Source: Lachnospiraceae bacterium
Lineage (GTDB): Bacteria > Bacillota > Clostridia > Lachnospirales > Lachnospiraceae
Direction: 5' to 3'
DNA length: 64,000 nt
NCBI GenBank assembly: GCA_017500935.1
Contig: JAFVXW010000035.1
Span: 62,001-126,000, forward strand
The notes below the pieces were generated by a model. It was not told the DNA's origin and made no database searches. It worked only from the letters and a program-made list of their open reading frames with translations. A program made the position numbers and the translations under genes. This document shows positions 36,486-46,017 of this stretch, in pieces; position 1 is the first letter of the stretch; each line of letters starts with the position of its first letter.

Positions 36486-36495
36486 GGGGAATGCT

Positions 36496-36533
36496 CAAAA
36501 AAAGGACTTCCGCCTTTGCAGAAATCCTTCCTT
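36496..36533 (-). terminator. Terminator of the aldose epimerase gene
   Basis: On the minus strand AGGATTTCTGC-AAAG-GCGGAAGTCCT followed by TTTTTT, with two G-U pairs in the stem. Confidence 0.85.
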
Positions 36534-36540
36534 TCAAATA

Positions 36541-37416
36541 TTAACCCAGTCTGATCAAATAGCTTGCTTCAAACACCCCACCGGCTTCCAGAGAATTCCC
36601 CCATTCGCGTTCTGCCAGTGTGCCGTTAAAATCCTGATGGTCACATCTGCCGTACCAGGGCTCAATGCAGACAAAAGGCGCTGCCTTGCCAGGTACAGAC
36701 CAGATACCAAAAAGCGGTGCATCAAATTCCACAGTTACATATGGCTGCTTGTCCGGTCGGCACAGGGAAACTTTCTGTGTCTGGCCTCCTTCCACCACCA
36801 ATGCATCCTGGTCAAACAGATTTTCTGCAATCTGCAGATAGCCGTCATGTAACGGATATTCCAGGATCGTATCCGTGGCAACACCATCTTTTATCATGCG
36901 GCTGGAAATTCTGTCTGCGCCTTCAAAATGCAGCCAGTAATCGGACTGTCTGCCCTCTGCTGTCTCCGGACAGCAGAATGCAGGATGACCGCCGATAGAA
37001 AAGTGCATCGTTTCTGCACCGATATTACGGACCCGCCAGCTGACACGCACACAATTGTCTATCACAGCATACCCCACTTCCAGTTTAAACGGAAACGGAT
37101 ATTTTTCCAGGGTCTCAGGAGTATGGGACAGTCCAAACCAGATTTCATCCTGCATGACTGAAATCATTTCAAACTCCATATCCCGCGCAAACCCATGCTG
37201 GGGAAGCGTATACACTTTGTCACCATGGCGAACTTCTTTATTCTTATAACTTCCGACTACAGGAAACAGAATCGGTGAAGTGCGTTTCCAATAAACAGGA
37301 TCTGCATTCCACATATATTCCTGCCCTGTTTTGCAGTCACGGACAGACATGATTTCTGCACCAAGAGATGCCACCATCAAGGCAAGATCATCGTTTTTAA
37401 TCGTGTAAATTCCCAT
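36541..37416 (-). CDS. Aldose 1-epimerase family protein (galactose mutarotase-like)
   Basis: A 291-residue beta-sandwich protein of the mutarotase superfamily, which interconverts anomers of aldoses. It has LVASLGAEI-like N-terminal strand (LMVASLGAEIMSVRD, about 12-26), LFPVVGSY near 49, QHGFARDMEFE (His likely a general acid, about 73) and GGHPAFCCPETAEG (about 142, second His). FVCIEPWYGRCDH near 250 carries the Glu base. It looks like the LacX/YihR side of the family rather than classical GalM. Placed between the BlaI/BlaR pair and the VanZ-like gene; it may begin an independent unit. Confidence 0.88.
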   Translation of the reverse strand: MGIYTIKNDDLALMVASLGAEIMSVRDCKTGQEYMWNADPVYWKRTSPILFPVVGSYKNKEVRHGDKVYTLPQHGFARDMEFEMISVMQDEIWFGLSHTPETLEKYPFPFKLEVGYAVIDNCVRVSWRVRNIGAETMHFSIGGHPAFCCPETAEGRQSDYWLHFEGADRISSRMIKDGVATDTILEYPLHDGYLQIAENLFDQDALVVEGGQTQKVSLCRPDKQPYVTVEFDAPLFGIWSVPGKAAPFVCIEPWYGRCDHQDFNGTLAEREWGNSLEAGGVFEASYLIRLG

Positions 37417-37437
37417 AGAGTTCCTCCCATCCTTCCG

Positions 37438-37995
37438 TCAGGCTGCTGTAGAGCTTGTTGTATCTTCTGTGTCAGTCAAAAACTGCTTACGGCCGTTTTG
37501 ATATACAAGCCCAAAACACAGATATCCCAAAAAAGCGCCAAGGCAGTTTAACAGAATATCATCCACATCAAATGCGCCAAATGCTGTGATCAGCTGAAAA
37601 ATTTCGATCCCGCAGACCACCCAGAATACGTTGATCATCAGGATCCACCAATATCTGCTTTCCTTATGCAAAAAAGGAAGCAGAAATCCAAACGGTGAAA
37701 ACAAAAAAATATTTCCAAAAAGATTTTCAAAACTGTTCAAACGCGCCCAGTAACGAATATACATCTTGATCGTCTTAAAGAGCGTAAAATTTGCGGTATC
37801 AAGCCCTTCCAATATGACTTTTTTTGTCCAGGATTCCGTGATCTGCGCAAGCTGCTCATACGGATACTTAAAAACCACACATTTGATCAGTATGCAAAAA
37901 TAGACAAAAAACACAACCGACAAACCGAAGCGTACTTTTTTCGCAGTCTCATCTTCCGCAAAAAGGCTGTGTCCCAGCAGCTTCCATATTTTCAT
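37438..37995 (-). CDS. VanZ-like membrane protein
   Basis: A 185-residue protein with four hydrophobic segments: VVFFVYFCILIKCVVF (about 28-45), LFGNIFLFSPFGFLLPFL (about 90-110), WILMINVFWVVCGIEIFQL (about 117-135) and DILLNCLGAFLGYLCFGL (about 146-165). The FGNIxLFxPFGxLLP and DxDDIxxNxxGxxxG patterns match the VanZ domain. Function is not known outside the vancomycin cluster name-giver, and nothing here suggests glycopeptide resistance. It follows truA by 9 bases, so it is likely cotranscribed. Confidence 0.88.
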   Translation of the reverse strand: MKIWKLLGHSLFAEDETAKKVRFGLSVVFFVYFCILIKCVVFKYPYEQLAQITESWTKKVILEGLDTANFTLFKTIKMYIRYWARLNSFENLFGNIFLFSPFGFLLPFLHKESRYWWILMINVFWVVCGIEIFQLITAFGAFDVDDILLNCLGAFLGYLCFGLVYQNGRKQFLTDTEDTTSSTAA

Positions 37996-38004
37996 AAATG
38001 CCTC

Positions 38005-38742
38005 TTAATAACGCACTTCCATAAGCGCAAGGCCCTTTGCCGGCACAAGCGGTCCGGCAAGCTCCCGCTGTCTTTGTGAAAGCACTTTTTCGATATCGGA
38101 TACAGGGCGTTTTCCTGTTCCGACTTCCACAAGGGTTCCTGTCAGGATACGAACCATGTGGAACAAAAAACCGTCTCCCTCAAACGTAAGCACCACCTCA
38201 TCTCCGACTTTTTCAATACGGATATCGGTAATGGTACGAACGGTGGACTTTTTACTTTTTTTGGCAGACGTAAACGCTGCAAAATCATGGGTACCGCAGA
38301 GAATTGCCGCTGCCTGGCGCATACGCCCCAGATCCAGCTTTTCCTCCATCTGCCAGACAAATTTTCTGTCAAACACATGCGGCACCGGAGAATTCAGTAT
38401 CCGGTAACGGTAGGTCTTGGATACCGCATTTAACCGGCTGTGAAAGCGGGGAGCCGCCTCCACACAGGAAATAACCGCCACATCCTCGGGCAGATAACGG
38501 TTTATCTGCTCCATCATCTCCTGCGGTGACATTTTAGTATCCATCAAAAAATTGGCAACCTGACCGTATGCATGTACTCCTGCATCAGTTCTTCCTGACG
38601 CATGGATCTGCGTCTCAACACCTGCGATCCGGGACAGAAGCTGCTCAAATTTACCCTGCAGCGTATTTTCCGTACTGCCCTGCTTCTGCCAGCCCTGATA
38701 TCTGGTTCCCTCATATTGTATGATGATCCTGAAATTACGCAA
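38005..38742 (-). CDS. truA: tRNA pseudouridine(38-40) synthase TruA
   Basis: Modifies uridines 38, 39 and 40 in tRNA anticodon arms. The 245 residues include IIQYEGTRYQGWQKQ (about 6-20), SGRTDAGVHAYGQVANF (about 49-65, with the catalytic Asp at 53), KTYRYRILN (about 107) and VRILTGTLVEVGTGKR near the C-terminus. The start codon is TTG at 38742, supported by GAGGTGG four bases upstream. It heads a short unit with the VanZ-like gene. Confidence 0.96.
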   Translation of the reverse strand: MRNFRIIIQYEGTRYQGWQKQGSTENTLQGKFEQLLSRIAGVETQIHASGRTDAGVHAYGQVANFLMDTKMSPQEMMEQINRYLPEDVAVISCVEAAPRFHSRLNAVSKTYRYRILNSPVPHVFDRKFVWQMEEKLDLGRMRQAAAILCGTHDFAAFTSAKKSKKSTVRTITDIRIEKVGDEVVLTFEGDGFLFHMVRILTGTLVEVGTGKRPVSDIEKVLSQRQRELAGPLVPAKGLALMEVRY

Positions 38743-38808
38743 AGTGCCACCTCTTTGTACTTTCTGATTCCTGCAGTGTTAGTCTTCCTGCAAAACCGGT
38801 TCTGTATT

Positions 38809-39399
38809 CTATGCTTCTTCCAGCAAACGATCCAGCAGATCATAGATTTCTTCACGTCCCTGCTTGCTGGTGGCAGAAAAAGGAATGATAATGGTATCTT
38901 TTTCCGCTTCCAGACCAACACGGATCGCCTTTACCTGCTTCTGGATCTGGCTGCGGTTGATCTTATCGAGCTTTGTCGCAATAATGATGGGATGATATCC
39001 GTAATGAAGCATCCACTGATACATCTCCCTGTCATTGGCAGAAGGATCATGACGGATATCGATCAGAAGAAATACTGCCTTTAACTGTTTGGAAGTATGC
39101 AGATATCTCTCGATCATCTTACCCCACTGTGCCTTTACCGCTTCATTGGCTTTGGCATATCCGTAGCCGGGAAGGTCCACCAGATAAAAAGTGTTGTTTA
39201 CATTATAAAAATTGACTGTCTGTGTTTTACCGGGCTGGGAAGAGGTACGCGCAAGGCTCTTTCTGTTCATGATCGCATTGATCAGGGAAGACTTGCCTAC
39301 ATTACTCTTTCCGGCAAAAGCGATCTCCGGCAGCTGATTATCCGGAAACTTACTGGTTACGCCGCATACGGTTTCCAGATTGACCTGTTTGATTACCAT
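38809..39399 (-). CDS. yihA: Ribosome biogenesis GTPase YihA/YsxC (EngB)
   Basis: Circularly simple small GTPase of 196 residues needed for assembly of the large ribosomal subunit. G1 is AGKSNVGKSSLIN (about 29-41), G2 the Thr in RTSSQPGKTQ, G3 LVDLPGYGYAKA (about 74-85), G4 TKLDKI (about 142) and the G5-like FSATSKQGREE near 174. The ATG is 2 bases after the lon stop, with GGAGA before it, so it is translated from the lon message, the usual lon-yihA arrangement. Confidence 0.96.
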   Translation of the reverse strand: MVIKQVNLETVCGVTSKFPDNQLPEIAFAGKSNVGKSSLINAIMNRKSLARTSSQPGKTQTVNFYNVNNTFYLVDLPGYGYAKANEAVKAQWGKMIERYLHTSKQLKAVFLLIDIRHDPSANDREMYQWMLHYGYHPIIIATKLDKINRSQIQKQVKAIRVGLEAEKDTIIIPFSATSKQGREEIYDLLDRLLEEA

Positions 39400-39401
39400 T
39401 T

Positions 39402-41720
39402 TTATTTCTCCTGTGATACAAACGCGTGTGCAATAACCTCATCCATGCTTTCCACAAAAATGATCTCCAGACCGTTTTTGATCTCTGCAGGAATTTCCTC
39501 CACATCCGGCTCATTTGCCTTGGGAACCAGCACGGTGCGGATTCCTGCCGTTTTGGCCGCAAGCGTCTTTTCTTTAAGACCGCCGATGGGAAGCACTCTG
39601 CCGCGCAGCGTGATCTCACCTGTCATGGCAATATCTGCTCTTACCGGAATATTGGTCAGGGCAGACAAAATCGCAGTAGCCATGGTGATTCCGGCAGAAG
39701 GACCGTCCTTGGGAACTGCTCCCGCAGGAATATGGATATGAAAATCGTTGGTTTTAAATGCTTCCAGCGGAATCTGGTACTGTTCACTGACTGAACGGAT
39801 GTAGCTGATGCCTGCACGCGCAGATTCCTTCATCACATCGCCAAGCTGACCGGTAAGTTCAATCTCGCCTTTGCCGGGCATGATGTTGACTTCGATCTGC
39901 AGCGTATCGCCGCCCACACTGGTCCATGCCAGACCGCGGACAATGCCCACTGCATCGGTCTTATTGGCCATATTGATGGTAAATTTATGTTTTCCAAGAT
40001 ACTGCTCCAGATTCCGGGCAGTCACGCGGATGCTGTTTTTCTTTTTGACCATCAGCTCTCTGGCTGCCTTGCGGCAGATCTCGCCGATCTTTCGTTCCAA
40101 ACTGCGCACACCGGCTTCTCTTGTGTAAAACTCAATGATATCACGGATCGCAGAATCGGTAATGGTCAGCTTCCCGCCGTCCATACCGTTTTTGACAAGC
40201 TGCTTGTTTAACAGATGATCCTTGGCAATATGGAACTTTTCGTTAGCGGTATAGCTGGTGACTTCAATGATCTCCATACGGTCCAAAAGCGGACGCGGAA
40301 TGGTTTCTGTGGTATTGGCCGTTGCGATAAACAATACCTCAGACAGATCCAGCGGAATCTCAATATAATGATCCCTGAAATTCACATTCTGTTCGCCGTC
40401 TAAAACCTCCAGCAAAGCAGAGGAAGTGTCCCCCTTGTAATCGCTGGAAACCTTGTCGATCTCATCTAAAAGCATCAGCGGGTTTTTGACCCCTGCCTGT
40501 CTGATACCGGCCGCAATACGTCCGGGCATCGCACCCACATAAGTACGTCTGTGACCGCGGATCTCAGCCTCGTCACGGACACCGCCAAGGCTGATGCGCA
40601 CGTATTTTTTGTTCAGCGCTTCCGCCACACTTCTTGCGATGGAAGTCTTACCGGTACCGGGAGGACCCACCAGACAAATGATGGGGCTGTCGCCGCGCTT
40701 TGTCATGGCACGCACTGCCAGAAACTCCAGCACACGCTCCTTTACCTGCTTAAGTCCGTAATGATCTCTTTCCAGGATCATTTCCGCACGGGTGATATCG
40801 GTATTGTCCTTGGACATTTTATCCCAGGGCATTTCCAGAAGCGTCTCGATATAACTGCGTTCCACACTGGATTCCGAGCTGTTGGGCGGGAGCTTTTTAA
40901 AGCGGTTGATCTCTTTGACGATCTTTTCCTTTACCTCTTTTTTGGCTTTTAAGCCCACCAGCAGATTTTCAAAATTCTCGGCATCGGATTCTTCGCCTTC
41001 GCCAAGCTCTGCCTGAATATAATGAAGCTGTTCCCGCAGAATGTGATCCTTCTGGTTCTTTTCCAGCTTTCCTTTGACTTTTTCTGCCAGTTCGGAGCGG
41101 ATCTTTGCCACTTCCACTTCATTTACCAGAATTTCAGAAAGGATTTCATAACGGTTTTCCAGTTCCACCGCTTCCAGCACCTGCTGTCTGAGCTTATAAT
41201 CCACGGGCATATTCTGGATGATCTGATCCAGAAGCTTTCCAAGATCATGAAGTTCATTCATATGACGCAGAAGCGCCTTTCCGGCTCTGGGAAAAATCTG
41301 GCAATACTGGGTAAAAAGTTCCTGAATCTGTCTGCGCATCGCCTCAGCTTCGGCTTCTGCAACCTCTTCTTCCGGCTCTGTACGCTCAATCTCTGCCTGC
41401 AGATAAGCCGTATTTTCTTCCATAAAGGAATGCAGAACACCGCGGTCCTTGCCTTCTACAAGGACGCGCACCAGATTGTCGGGCATTCTGGTCATCTGCT
41501 TGACAACCGCGACGCATCCGATGTGATGCACATCCTTAAAGCCCGGAACTTCGGTATCTATTTTCTTTTGTGTTACCAAAAAAACCTGCTGATCCTGTGC
41601 CAGCGCATTTTCCACCGCACGGATTGATTTTTCTCTGCTTAAATCAAAATGTATGATCATATCCGGCATGATCGTCAGCCCGCGGAGGGCGACTGCCGGC
41701 ATTATTTCCCTGATATGCAT
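39402..41720 (-). CDS. lon: ATP-dependent protease Lon
   Basis: Cytoplasmic AAA+ serine protease of 772 residues that degrades misfolded and regulatory proteins. The N-terminal substrate domain covers about 1-200, a coiled-coil rich part about 200-300, and the AAA+ domain has Walker A GPPGTGKTS near 345 and Walker B LMLLDEIDK near 413. The C-terminal protease has the dyad Ser675 in PKDGPSAGI and Lys718 in GGLKEKTLAA. It follows clpX across a terminator and is followed by yihA. Confidence 0.97.
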   Translation of the reverse strand: MHIREIMPAVALRGLTIMPDMIIHFDLSREKSIRAVENALAQDQQVFLVTQKKIDTEVPGFKDVHHIGCVAVVKQMTRMPDNLVRVLVEGKDRGVLHSFMEENTAYLQAEIERTEPEEEVAEAEAEAMRRQIQELFTQYCQIFPRAGKALLRHMNELHDLGKLLDQIIQNMPVDYKLRQQVLEAVELENRYEILSEILVNEVEVAKIRSELAEKVKGKLEKNQKDHILREQLHYIQAELGEGEESDAENFENLLVGLKAKKEVKEKIVKEINRFKKLPPNSSESSVERSYIETLLEMPWDKMSKDNTDITRAEMILERDHYGLKQVKERVLEFLAVRAMTKRGDSPIICLVGPPGTGKTSIARSVAEALNKKYVRISLGGVRDEAEIRGHRRTYVGAMPGRIAAGIRQAGVKNPLMLLDEIDKVSSDYKGDTSSALLEVLDGEQNVNFRDHYIEIPLDLSEVLFIATANTTETIPRPLLDRMEIIEVTSYTANEKFHIAKDHLLNKQLVKNGMDGGKLTITDSAIRDIIEFYTREAGVRSLERKIGEICRKAARELMVKKKNSIRVTARNLEQYLGKHKFTINMANKTDAVGIVRGLAWTSVGGDTLQIEVNIMPGKGEIELTGQLGDVMKESARAGISYIRSVSEQYQIPLEAFKTNDFHIHIPAGAVPKDGPSAGITMATAILSALTNIPVRADIAMTGEITLRGRVLPIGGLKEKTLAAKTAGIRTVLVPKANEPDVEEIPAEIKNGLEIIFVESMDEVIAHAFVSQEK

Positions 41721-41738
41721 ATTAATTATATTTCCTTT

Positions 41739-41768
41739 TAAAAAACGCCGCCTTGCGGCGGCGCTTTT
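41739..41768 (-). terminator. Terminator between clpX and lon
   Basis: On the minus strand CGCCGCC-GCAA-GGCGGCG followed by TTTTTT, just after the clpX stop and 20 bases before the lon start. Lon expression must rely on read-through or a promoter I could not identify. Confidence 0.9.
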
Positions 41769-41771
41769 GTT

Positions 41772-43040
41772 TTATTTTGCTTCCTTTAAGCCGTCCAAAA
41801 GTCCCTGTTTCTCTCTTCTGATCACCATAGGTTCACCGGTTCCTTCCACGGCTTCTTTGGTTACAATACACTGGACGATCGTCGGATCTGACGGAATCTG
41901 ATACATGATATCCATCATTGCCTTTTCCATAATGGAACGCAGTCCGCGCGCGCCTGTTTTTCTTTCAAGAGCACGGTCAGCAATCGTCTCGATCGCATCC
42001 TGCTCAAATGTAAGTTTTACATGATCATAACCAAAAAGCTTCTGATACTGCTTGACCAGCGCGCTCTTAGGCTCTGTCAGAATACGGATCAGCGCATCCC
42101 GATCCAGTCCCTGCAGTGAAACATTGATAGGCACACGTCCTACAAATTCAGGGATCAGACCGAATTTTACCAGATCCTGCGGTGTTACTTCCGCATATAA
42201 TTCTCCCATTTCTGCACTGTTTTTTGCTACGATGGAAGCGTTAAAACCGATACTCTTACGGTTTAAGCGCGCTTCCACGATCTTGTCGATGCCGTCAAAG
42301 GCACCGCCGCAGATAAACAGGATATTGGTGGTGTCGATCTGGATGAGTTCCTGCTGCGGGTGCTTGCGGCCGCCCTGGGGAGGAACGCTTGCGACTGTGC
42401 CTTCCACGATCTTAAGCAGTGCCTGCTGCACACCTTCACCGGAAACATCTCTTGTGATCGAAACATTTTCACTTTTTTTAGTTATCTTATCAATTTCATC
42501 AATATAAACGATACCCAGCTGTGCACGTTCCACATCATATTCCGCAGCCTGGAGAAGCTTTAAGAGAATATTCTCCACGTCCTCGCCTACATATCCTGCT
42601 TCTGTCAGTGTGGTTGCATCCGCGATCGCAAAGGGTACATTGATGATCTTGGCGAGTGTCTGTGCCAGATAAGTCTTGCCGCTGCCTGTAGGTCCAAGCA
42701 TAATGATATTGGACTTCTGCAGTTCCACATCATCGTCATCATCCTTGCACATCACGCGCTTATAATGATTGTAAACGGCCACAGCCAGCACTTTCTTTGC
42801 TTCTTCCTGCCCGATCACATAATCATCAAGGAATTTTTTGATCTCAACCGGCTTTAACAGATTGATATCCTGAGGGTCCTTTAAGAGCTCCTCCTCGTAT
42901 TCCTCTTCGATGATCTCTGCACAGATATCCACGCACTCATCACAGATAAATACCCCGTCGGGGCCTGCGATCAGCTTGCGCACCTGATCCTGTGTCTTGT
43001 GGCAAAAAGAGCATCTGACCTGATCATTTCTGCCTGCCAT
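41772..43040 (-). CDS. clpX: ATP-dependent Clp protease ATP-binding subunit ClpX
   Basis: AAA+ unfoldase of 422 residues that feeds substrates to ClpP. The N-terminal zinc-binding domain has CSFC and CDEC (about 11-14 and 36-39). Walker A is GPTGSGKTY near 121, and Walker B is IVYIDEIDK near 183. The ClpP-docking IGF loop is present as KSIGFNAS near 267. Sensor-2 Arg lies in [10 protein letters not shown] near 370. It follows clpP by about 28 bases, in the usual tig-clpP-clpX order. Confidence 0.98.
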   Translation of the reverse strand: MAGRNDQVRCSFCHKTQDQVRKLIAGPDGVFICDECVDICAEIIEEEYEEELLKDPQDINLLKPVEIKKFLDDYVIGQEEAKKVLAVAVYNHYKRVMCKDDDDDVELQKSNIIMLGPTGSGKTYLAQTLAKIINVPFAIADATTLTEAGYVGEDVENILLKLLQAAEYDVERAQLGIVYIDEIDKITKKSENVSITRDVSGEGVQQALLKIVEGTVASVPPQGGRKHPQQELIQIDTTNILFICGGAFDGIDKIVEARLNRKSIGFNASIVAKNSAEMGELYAEVTPQDLVKFGLIPEFVGRVPINVSLQGLDRDALIRILTEPKSALVKQYQKLFGYDHVKLTFEQDAIETIADRALERKTGARGLRSIMEKAMMDIMYQIPSDPTIVQCIVTKEAVEGTGEPMVIRREKQGLLDGLKEAK

Positions 43041-43068
43041 TTTTACTCTCCACTTCTAAGTCCGGGAA

Positions 43069-43671
43069 TTAACCCTTTACTGCATAATCATCATGAGAAG
43101 TGATCACCATGTCGATCAAACCGTATTCCACTGCTTCCTGTGCAGTCTTCCAGTTGTCACGCTCGGTGTCTGCTGCGATCACTTCGTAATCTTTACCGGT
43201 GTTCTCAGCCATGATGCGGTTCATGCGTTCCTTGATGCGCAGGATATGCTGTGCATTGATCGCAATGTCAGTCGCCTGACCCTGTGCACCGCCAAGAGGC
43301 TGATGGATCATGATCTCTGCATTGGGAAGCGCCATACGCTTGCCCTTTGCACCGCCTGCAAGAAGGAAGGCACCCATGCTTGCAGCCATACCGATACAGA
43401 TGGTGGAAACATCACATTTGATAAAATTCATGGTATCGTAGATCGCCATACCCGCGGAAATGGAACCGCCGGGGCTGTTGATATACAGATAAATGTCTTT
43501 ATCAGGATCTTCCGCTTCCAGGAAAAGAAGCTGTGCAACCACAAGGCTTGCAGTCACATCGTTGACCTCTTCACCAAGGAAGATAATTCTTTCTTTTAAT
43601 AATCTGGAATAAATGTCGTAGGAACGTTCCCCGCGACTTGTCTGTTCTATTACAACAGGTACCAAACTCAT
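43069..43671 (-). CDS. clpP: ATP-dependent Clp protease proteolytic subunit ClpP
   Basis: Serine protease of 200 residues that forms the tetradecameric chamber used by ClpX. The catalytic triad is Ser98 in GMAASMGAF, His123 in MIHQPLGG and Asp172 in DTERDNW. The N-terminal [19 protein letters not shown] is canonical. Located between tig and clpX. Confidence 0.98.
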   Translation of the reverse strand: MSLVPVVIEQTSRGERSYDIYSRLLKERIIFLGEEVNDVTASLVVAQLLFLEAEDPDKDIYLYINSPGGSISAGMAIYDTMNFIKCDVSTICIGMAASMGAFLLAGGAKGKRMALPNAEIMIHQPLGGAQGQATDIAINAQHILRIKERMNRIMAENTGKDYEVIAADTERDNWKTAQEAVEYGLIDMVITSHDDYAVKG

Positions 43672-43710
43672 TGAAAACCTCGCTTCTGCTCATAAGAGCG
43701 TATAGTAGGT

Positions 43711-43745
43711 GATGCAGGGCGCCGTTGTCTACAGCTCCCTGCATC
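43711..43745. repeat. 9-bp inverted repeat between tig and clpP
   Basis: Perfect GATGCAGGG/CCCTGCATC with a 17-base loop in the 177-base spacer upstream of clpP. It has no T-tract on either side, so it is not a normal terminator. It may be a regulatory or processing hairpin in the tig-clpP message. No CtsR heptad repeat was recognised in the spacer. Confidence 0.5.
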
Positions 43746-43848
43746 TGCCGATCATTTCAATCTTAGCTTACGCGCCCTTCATTTGCAACATAACCCGTTT
43801 GGATTTAATAAAACTTTAAGTTTATTTATTTTGCAGTCAGACAGTAAA

Positions 43849-45135
43849 TTATTTCTCTACAGCTTCAGCAACAACAAGCTCTGCAGCTTTCTTAACTGCC
43901 AGATCTTCCATGATCTGCTTCTTGCCGTTTTCGCCCATGATCTCTTTTACCTTGTCTGCTTCCATCTGATACATGGATGCCATTTCAGCGATTTCAGCTT
44001 CAAAGTCTTCTTCGGTAGCCACGATGTTTTCAGCAGCTACGATCGCTTCCAGAACCAGTCTGGATTTGATTCTCTTTTCAGCCTGAGGCTTAACCTGTTC
44101 CATCATCTTTTCGAAGGTAAGGCCGGTGAACTGGAAGTACTGTTCCATGGACAGACCCTGCATCTGTAGTCTCTGTGCGAAATCGTCAACCATGTTTCTC
44201 TGCTGGGTTTCGAGCATAGCGTCAGGAATTTCCATCTGTGCTTCTGCGATGATCGCATCTACTACAGCGTCTTCCTTAGCGTTCTTTGCATCTTTTTCTT
44301 TCTGTTCAGCAAGTTTTGCACGGATATCAGCTTTGTATTCATCCAGAGTATCAAATTCGGAAACTTCTGCTGCGAATTCATCATTCAGTTCAGGAAGCTG
44401 TTTTTCCTTGATCTCTTTTACGGTAACCTTAAATACAGCGGGCTTGCCAGCCAGTTCAGCTGCCTGATAGTCTTCAGGGAAGGTTACGTTTACATCACAT
44501 GCTTCGCCGGCGTTCTTGCCGATCAGCTGATCTTCAAAGCCGGGGATGAAGGTGTTGGAGCCGATGGTCAGGGAGTAGTTTTCGCCCTTGCCGCCTTCAA
44601 ATGCAACATCATCAACAAAACCTTCAAAGTCGATTACTGCGATATCGCCGCTTGCTACTGCTCTGTCTTCAACGGTGATGGTTCTTGCGCTGTTTTCCAG
44701 CTGCTGAGCTAAGTCTGCATCGATTTCTTCATCGGTAACGGTTACGTCGATCTTGTCTACAGCAACACCCTTGTAAGTGCCAAGAGTTACTTCAGGCTTT
44801 AATGCAACTTCAGCGGTGAAGATGAAAGGCTGGCCAGCTTCGATCTGAACTACATCAATGCTGGGTACGGAAACGATGGTTTCGGTGCATTCAGCGGTAG
44901 CCTTTTCGTATGCATCGGGAATGATCGCATTTGCAGCTTCCTCATAGAAAATGCTCTTGCCGTACATCTTTTCGATCATAACTCTGGAAACTTTGCCCTT
45001 ACGGAAACCGGGAACGCTGAATTTGTTCTTGTTCTTCTGGTAAGCAGCTTCAATCGCCTTGTTAAATTCTTCAGCAGAAACTTCGATGGTAAGTTTTGCC
45101 ATGTTCTTTTCCAGTTTTTCAACTTTTAAACTCAT
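43849..45135 (-). CDS. tig: Trigger factor
   Basis: Ribosome-associated chaperone and peptidyl-prolyl isomerase, 428 residues from ATG 45135 (GAGGAGG precedes it; the open frame continues upstream). The ribosome-binding loop reads VPGFRKGKVSRVMI near 40-53. The FKBP-type domain lies at about 150-245 (GDIAVIDFEGFVDD, IGSNTFIPGFEDQLIG), and the C-terminal helical domain completes the protein. Variation of the loop from GFRKGKxP to GFRKGKVS is small and probably harmless. It lies upstream of clpP-clpX, as is usual. Confidence 0.97.
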   Translation of the reverse strand: MSLKVEKLEKNMAKLTIEVSAEEFNKAIEAAYQKNKNKFSVPGFRKGKVSRVMIEKMYGKSIFYEEAANAIIPDAYEKATAECTETIVSVPSIDVVQIEAGQPFIFTAEVALKPEVTLGTYKGVAVDKIDVTVTDEEIDADLAQQLENSARTITVEDRAVASGDIAVIDFEGFVDDVAFEGGKGENYSLTIGSNTFIPGFEDQLIGKNAGEACDVNVTFPEDYQAAELAGKPAVFKVTVKEIKEKQLPELNDEFAAEVSEFDTLDEYKADIRAKLAEQKEKDAKNAKEDAVVDAIIAEAQMEIPDAMLETQQRNMVDDFAQRLQMQGLSMEQYFQFTGLTFEKMMEQVKPQAEKRIKSRLVLEAIVAAENIVATEEDFEAEIAEMASMYQMEADKVKEIMGENGKKQIMEDLAVKKAAELVVAEAVEK

Positions 45136-45339
45136 GTGAAAAAGTCCTCCTCTTATTTCTTTGGTCTGGTATTTACATATAATAATGGCGGATATATCTC
45201 CCAAAATCGTTCATTCCAGGGCATACCCACAGTCATTTTACAATTATAACATAAACTTTTTAAAAATACTAGCTTTTTTTCACGAAATGATCTAGGATAA
45301 AAACACAGCACGGTAATTTCAAAAGGAGGAAATCCATTT

Positions 45340-45906
45340 ATGAACCACAACACAAAAAAACTGGCACAGGCTGCCCTCTTACTGGCCATCTGCCTGATCG
45401 CACAGTATTTTAAAAACATCAGTGTCTACATTACAGGCCCCATCATCAACGCCTGCCTGATCATTGCTGCTTTGGCCATCGGTCCTGTTTATGCGCTGAT
45501 CTTGTCTGTCATCACACCGGTCACCGCATTTTTCTTCACCGGTTCTCCCATCATGGCAGCGATCCCGCTTATGTTCCCTGTCATCATGGCCGGAAACGCG
45601 ATCCTGGCACTTGGCTCCTGGTATTTTTACAAAAAACTGACTTTCCGTTACAGGCTGATTCTTGGCATGATCGCCGGCAGCATTGTAAAAGCGGCATTTA
45701 TGGGACTTGTTATCGTCGGTGTGCTGCTGCCGTCCTTTGGCAGCAATATCGCTTCCCATCTGCCCAAACCCGAAGCCCTTCCCGGCGTGCTGGCAGCTGC
45801 CCGCGTCACCTTCTCCTGGACCCAGCTTTTTGCAGGTCTGATCGGCAGCGCGCTTGCCTGGATGATCTGGATTCCTTTAAAAAAGAGTCTGAACCAATTC
45901 GATTAA
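45340..45906 (+). CDS. ECF transporter S component-like membrane protein
   Basis: A 188-residue hydrophobic protein with six predicted membrane segments and few charged residues. It begins KKLAQAALLLAICLIAQYFKNISVYITGPI with the family's small loop between helices 1 and 2; LMFPVIMAGNAILALGSWYFYKKL and AGSIVKAAFMGLVIVGVLLP follow. This resembles vitamin or nucleobase S components that share a common EcfAAT module. No such module is in the window, and no riboswitch was seen in the 205-base upstream gap, so the ligand is unknown. Strong AAAGGAGG precedes the ATG. Confidence 0.7.
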   Translation: MNHNTKKLAQAALLLAICLIAQYFKNISVYITGPIINACLIIAALAIGPVYALILSVITPVTAFFFTGSPIMAAIPLMFPVIMAGNAILALGSWYFYKKLTFRYRLILGMIAGSIVKAAFMGLVIVGVLLPSFGSNIASHLPKPEALPGVLAAARVTFSWTQLFAGLIGSALAWMIWIPLKKSLNQFD

Positions 45907-45924
45907 AAATGGCATAACTTACCA

Positions 45925-45953
45925 TTATAATTTTCATTTCCGCGAACATACTA
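45925..45953 (+). promoter_or_regulatory. Candidate forespore (sigma-G-like) promoter of the spore protein gene
   Basis: TTATA (45925-45929), 17-base spacer and CATACTA (45947-45953). The -10 fits the CATNHTA form recognised by sigma-F/sigma-G; the -35 differs from GHATR by one base. It lies about 160 bases before the ATG, further than usual. Confidence 0.35.
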
Positions 45954-46017
45954 ACCTCAAGATAAGAAACCGCATCAAAACCACAGCGCCGGACAGACAG
46001 CTGCAGTGTCAGACAAA

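Noticed and set aside
37438-37995. Vancomycin-resistance role for the VanZ-like gene
   Set aside because: No vanA/H/X or vanR/S genes are near; VanZ domains are widespread in Firmicutes without resistance.
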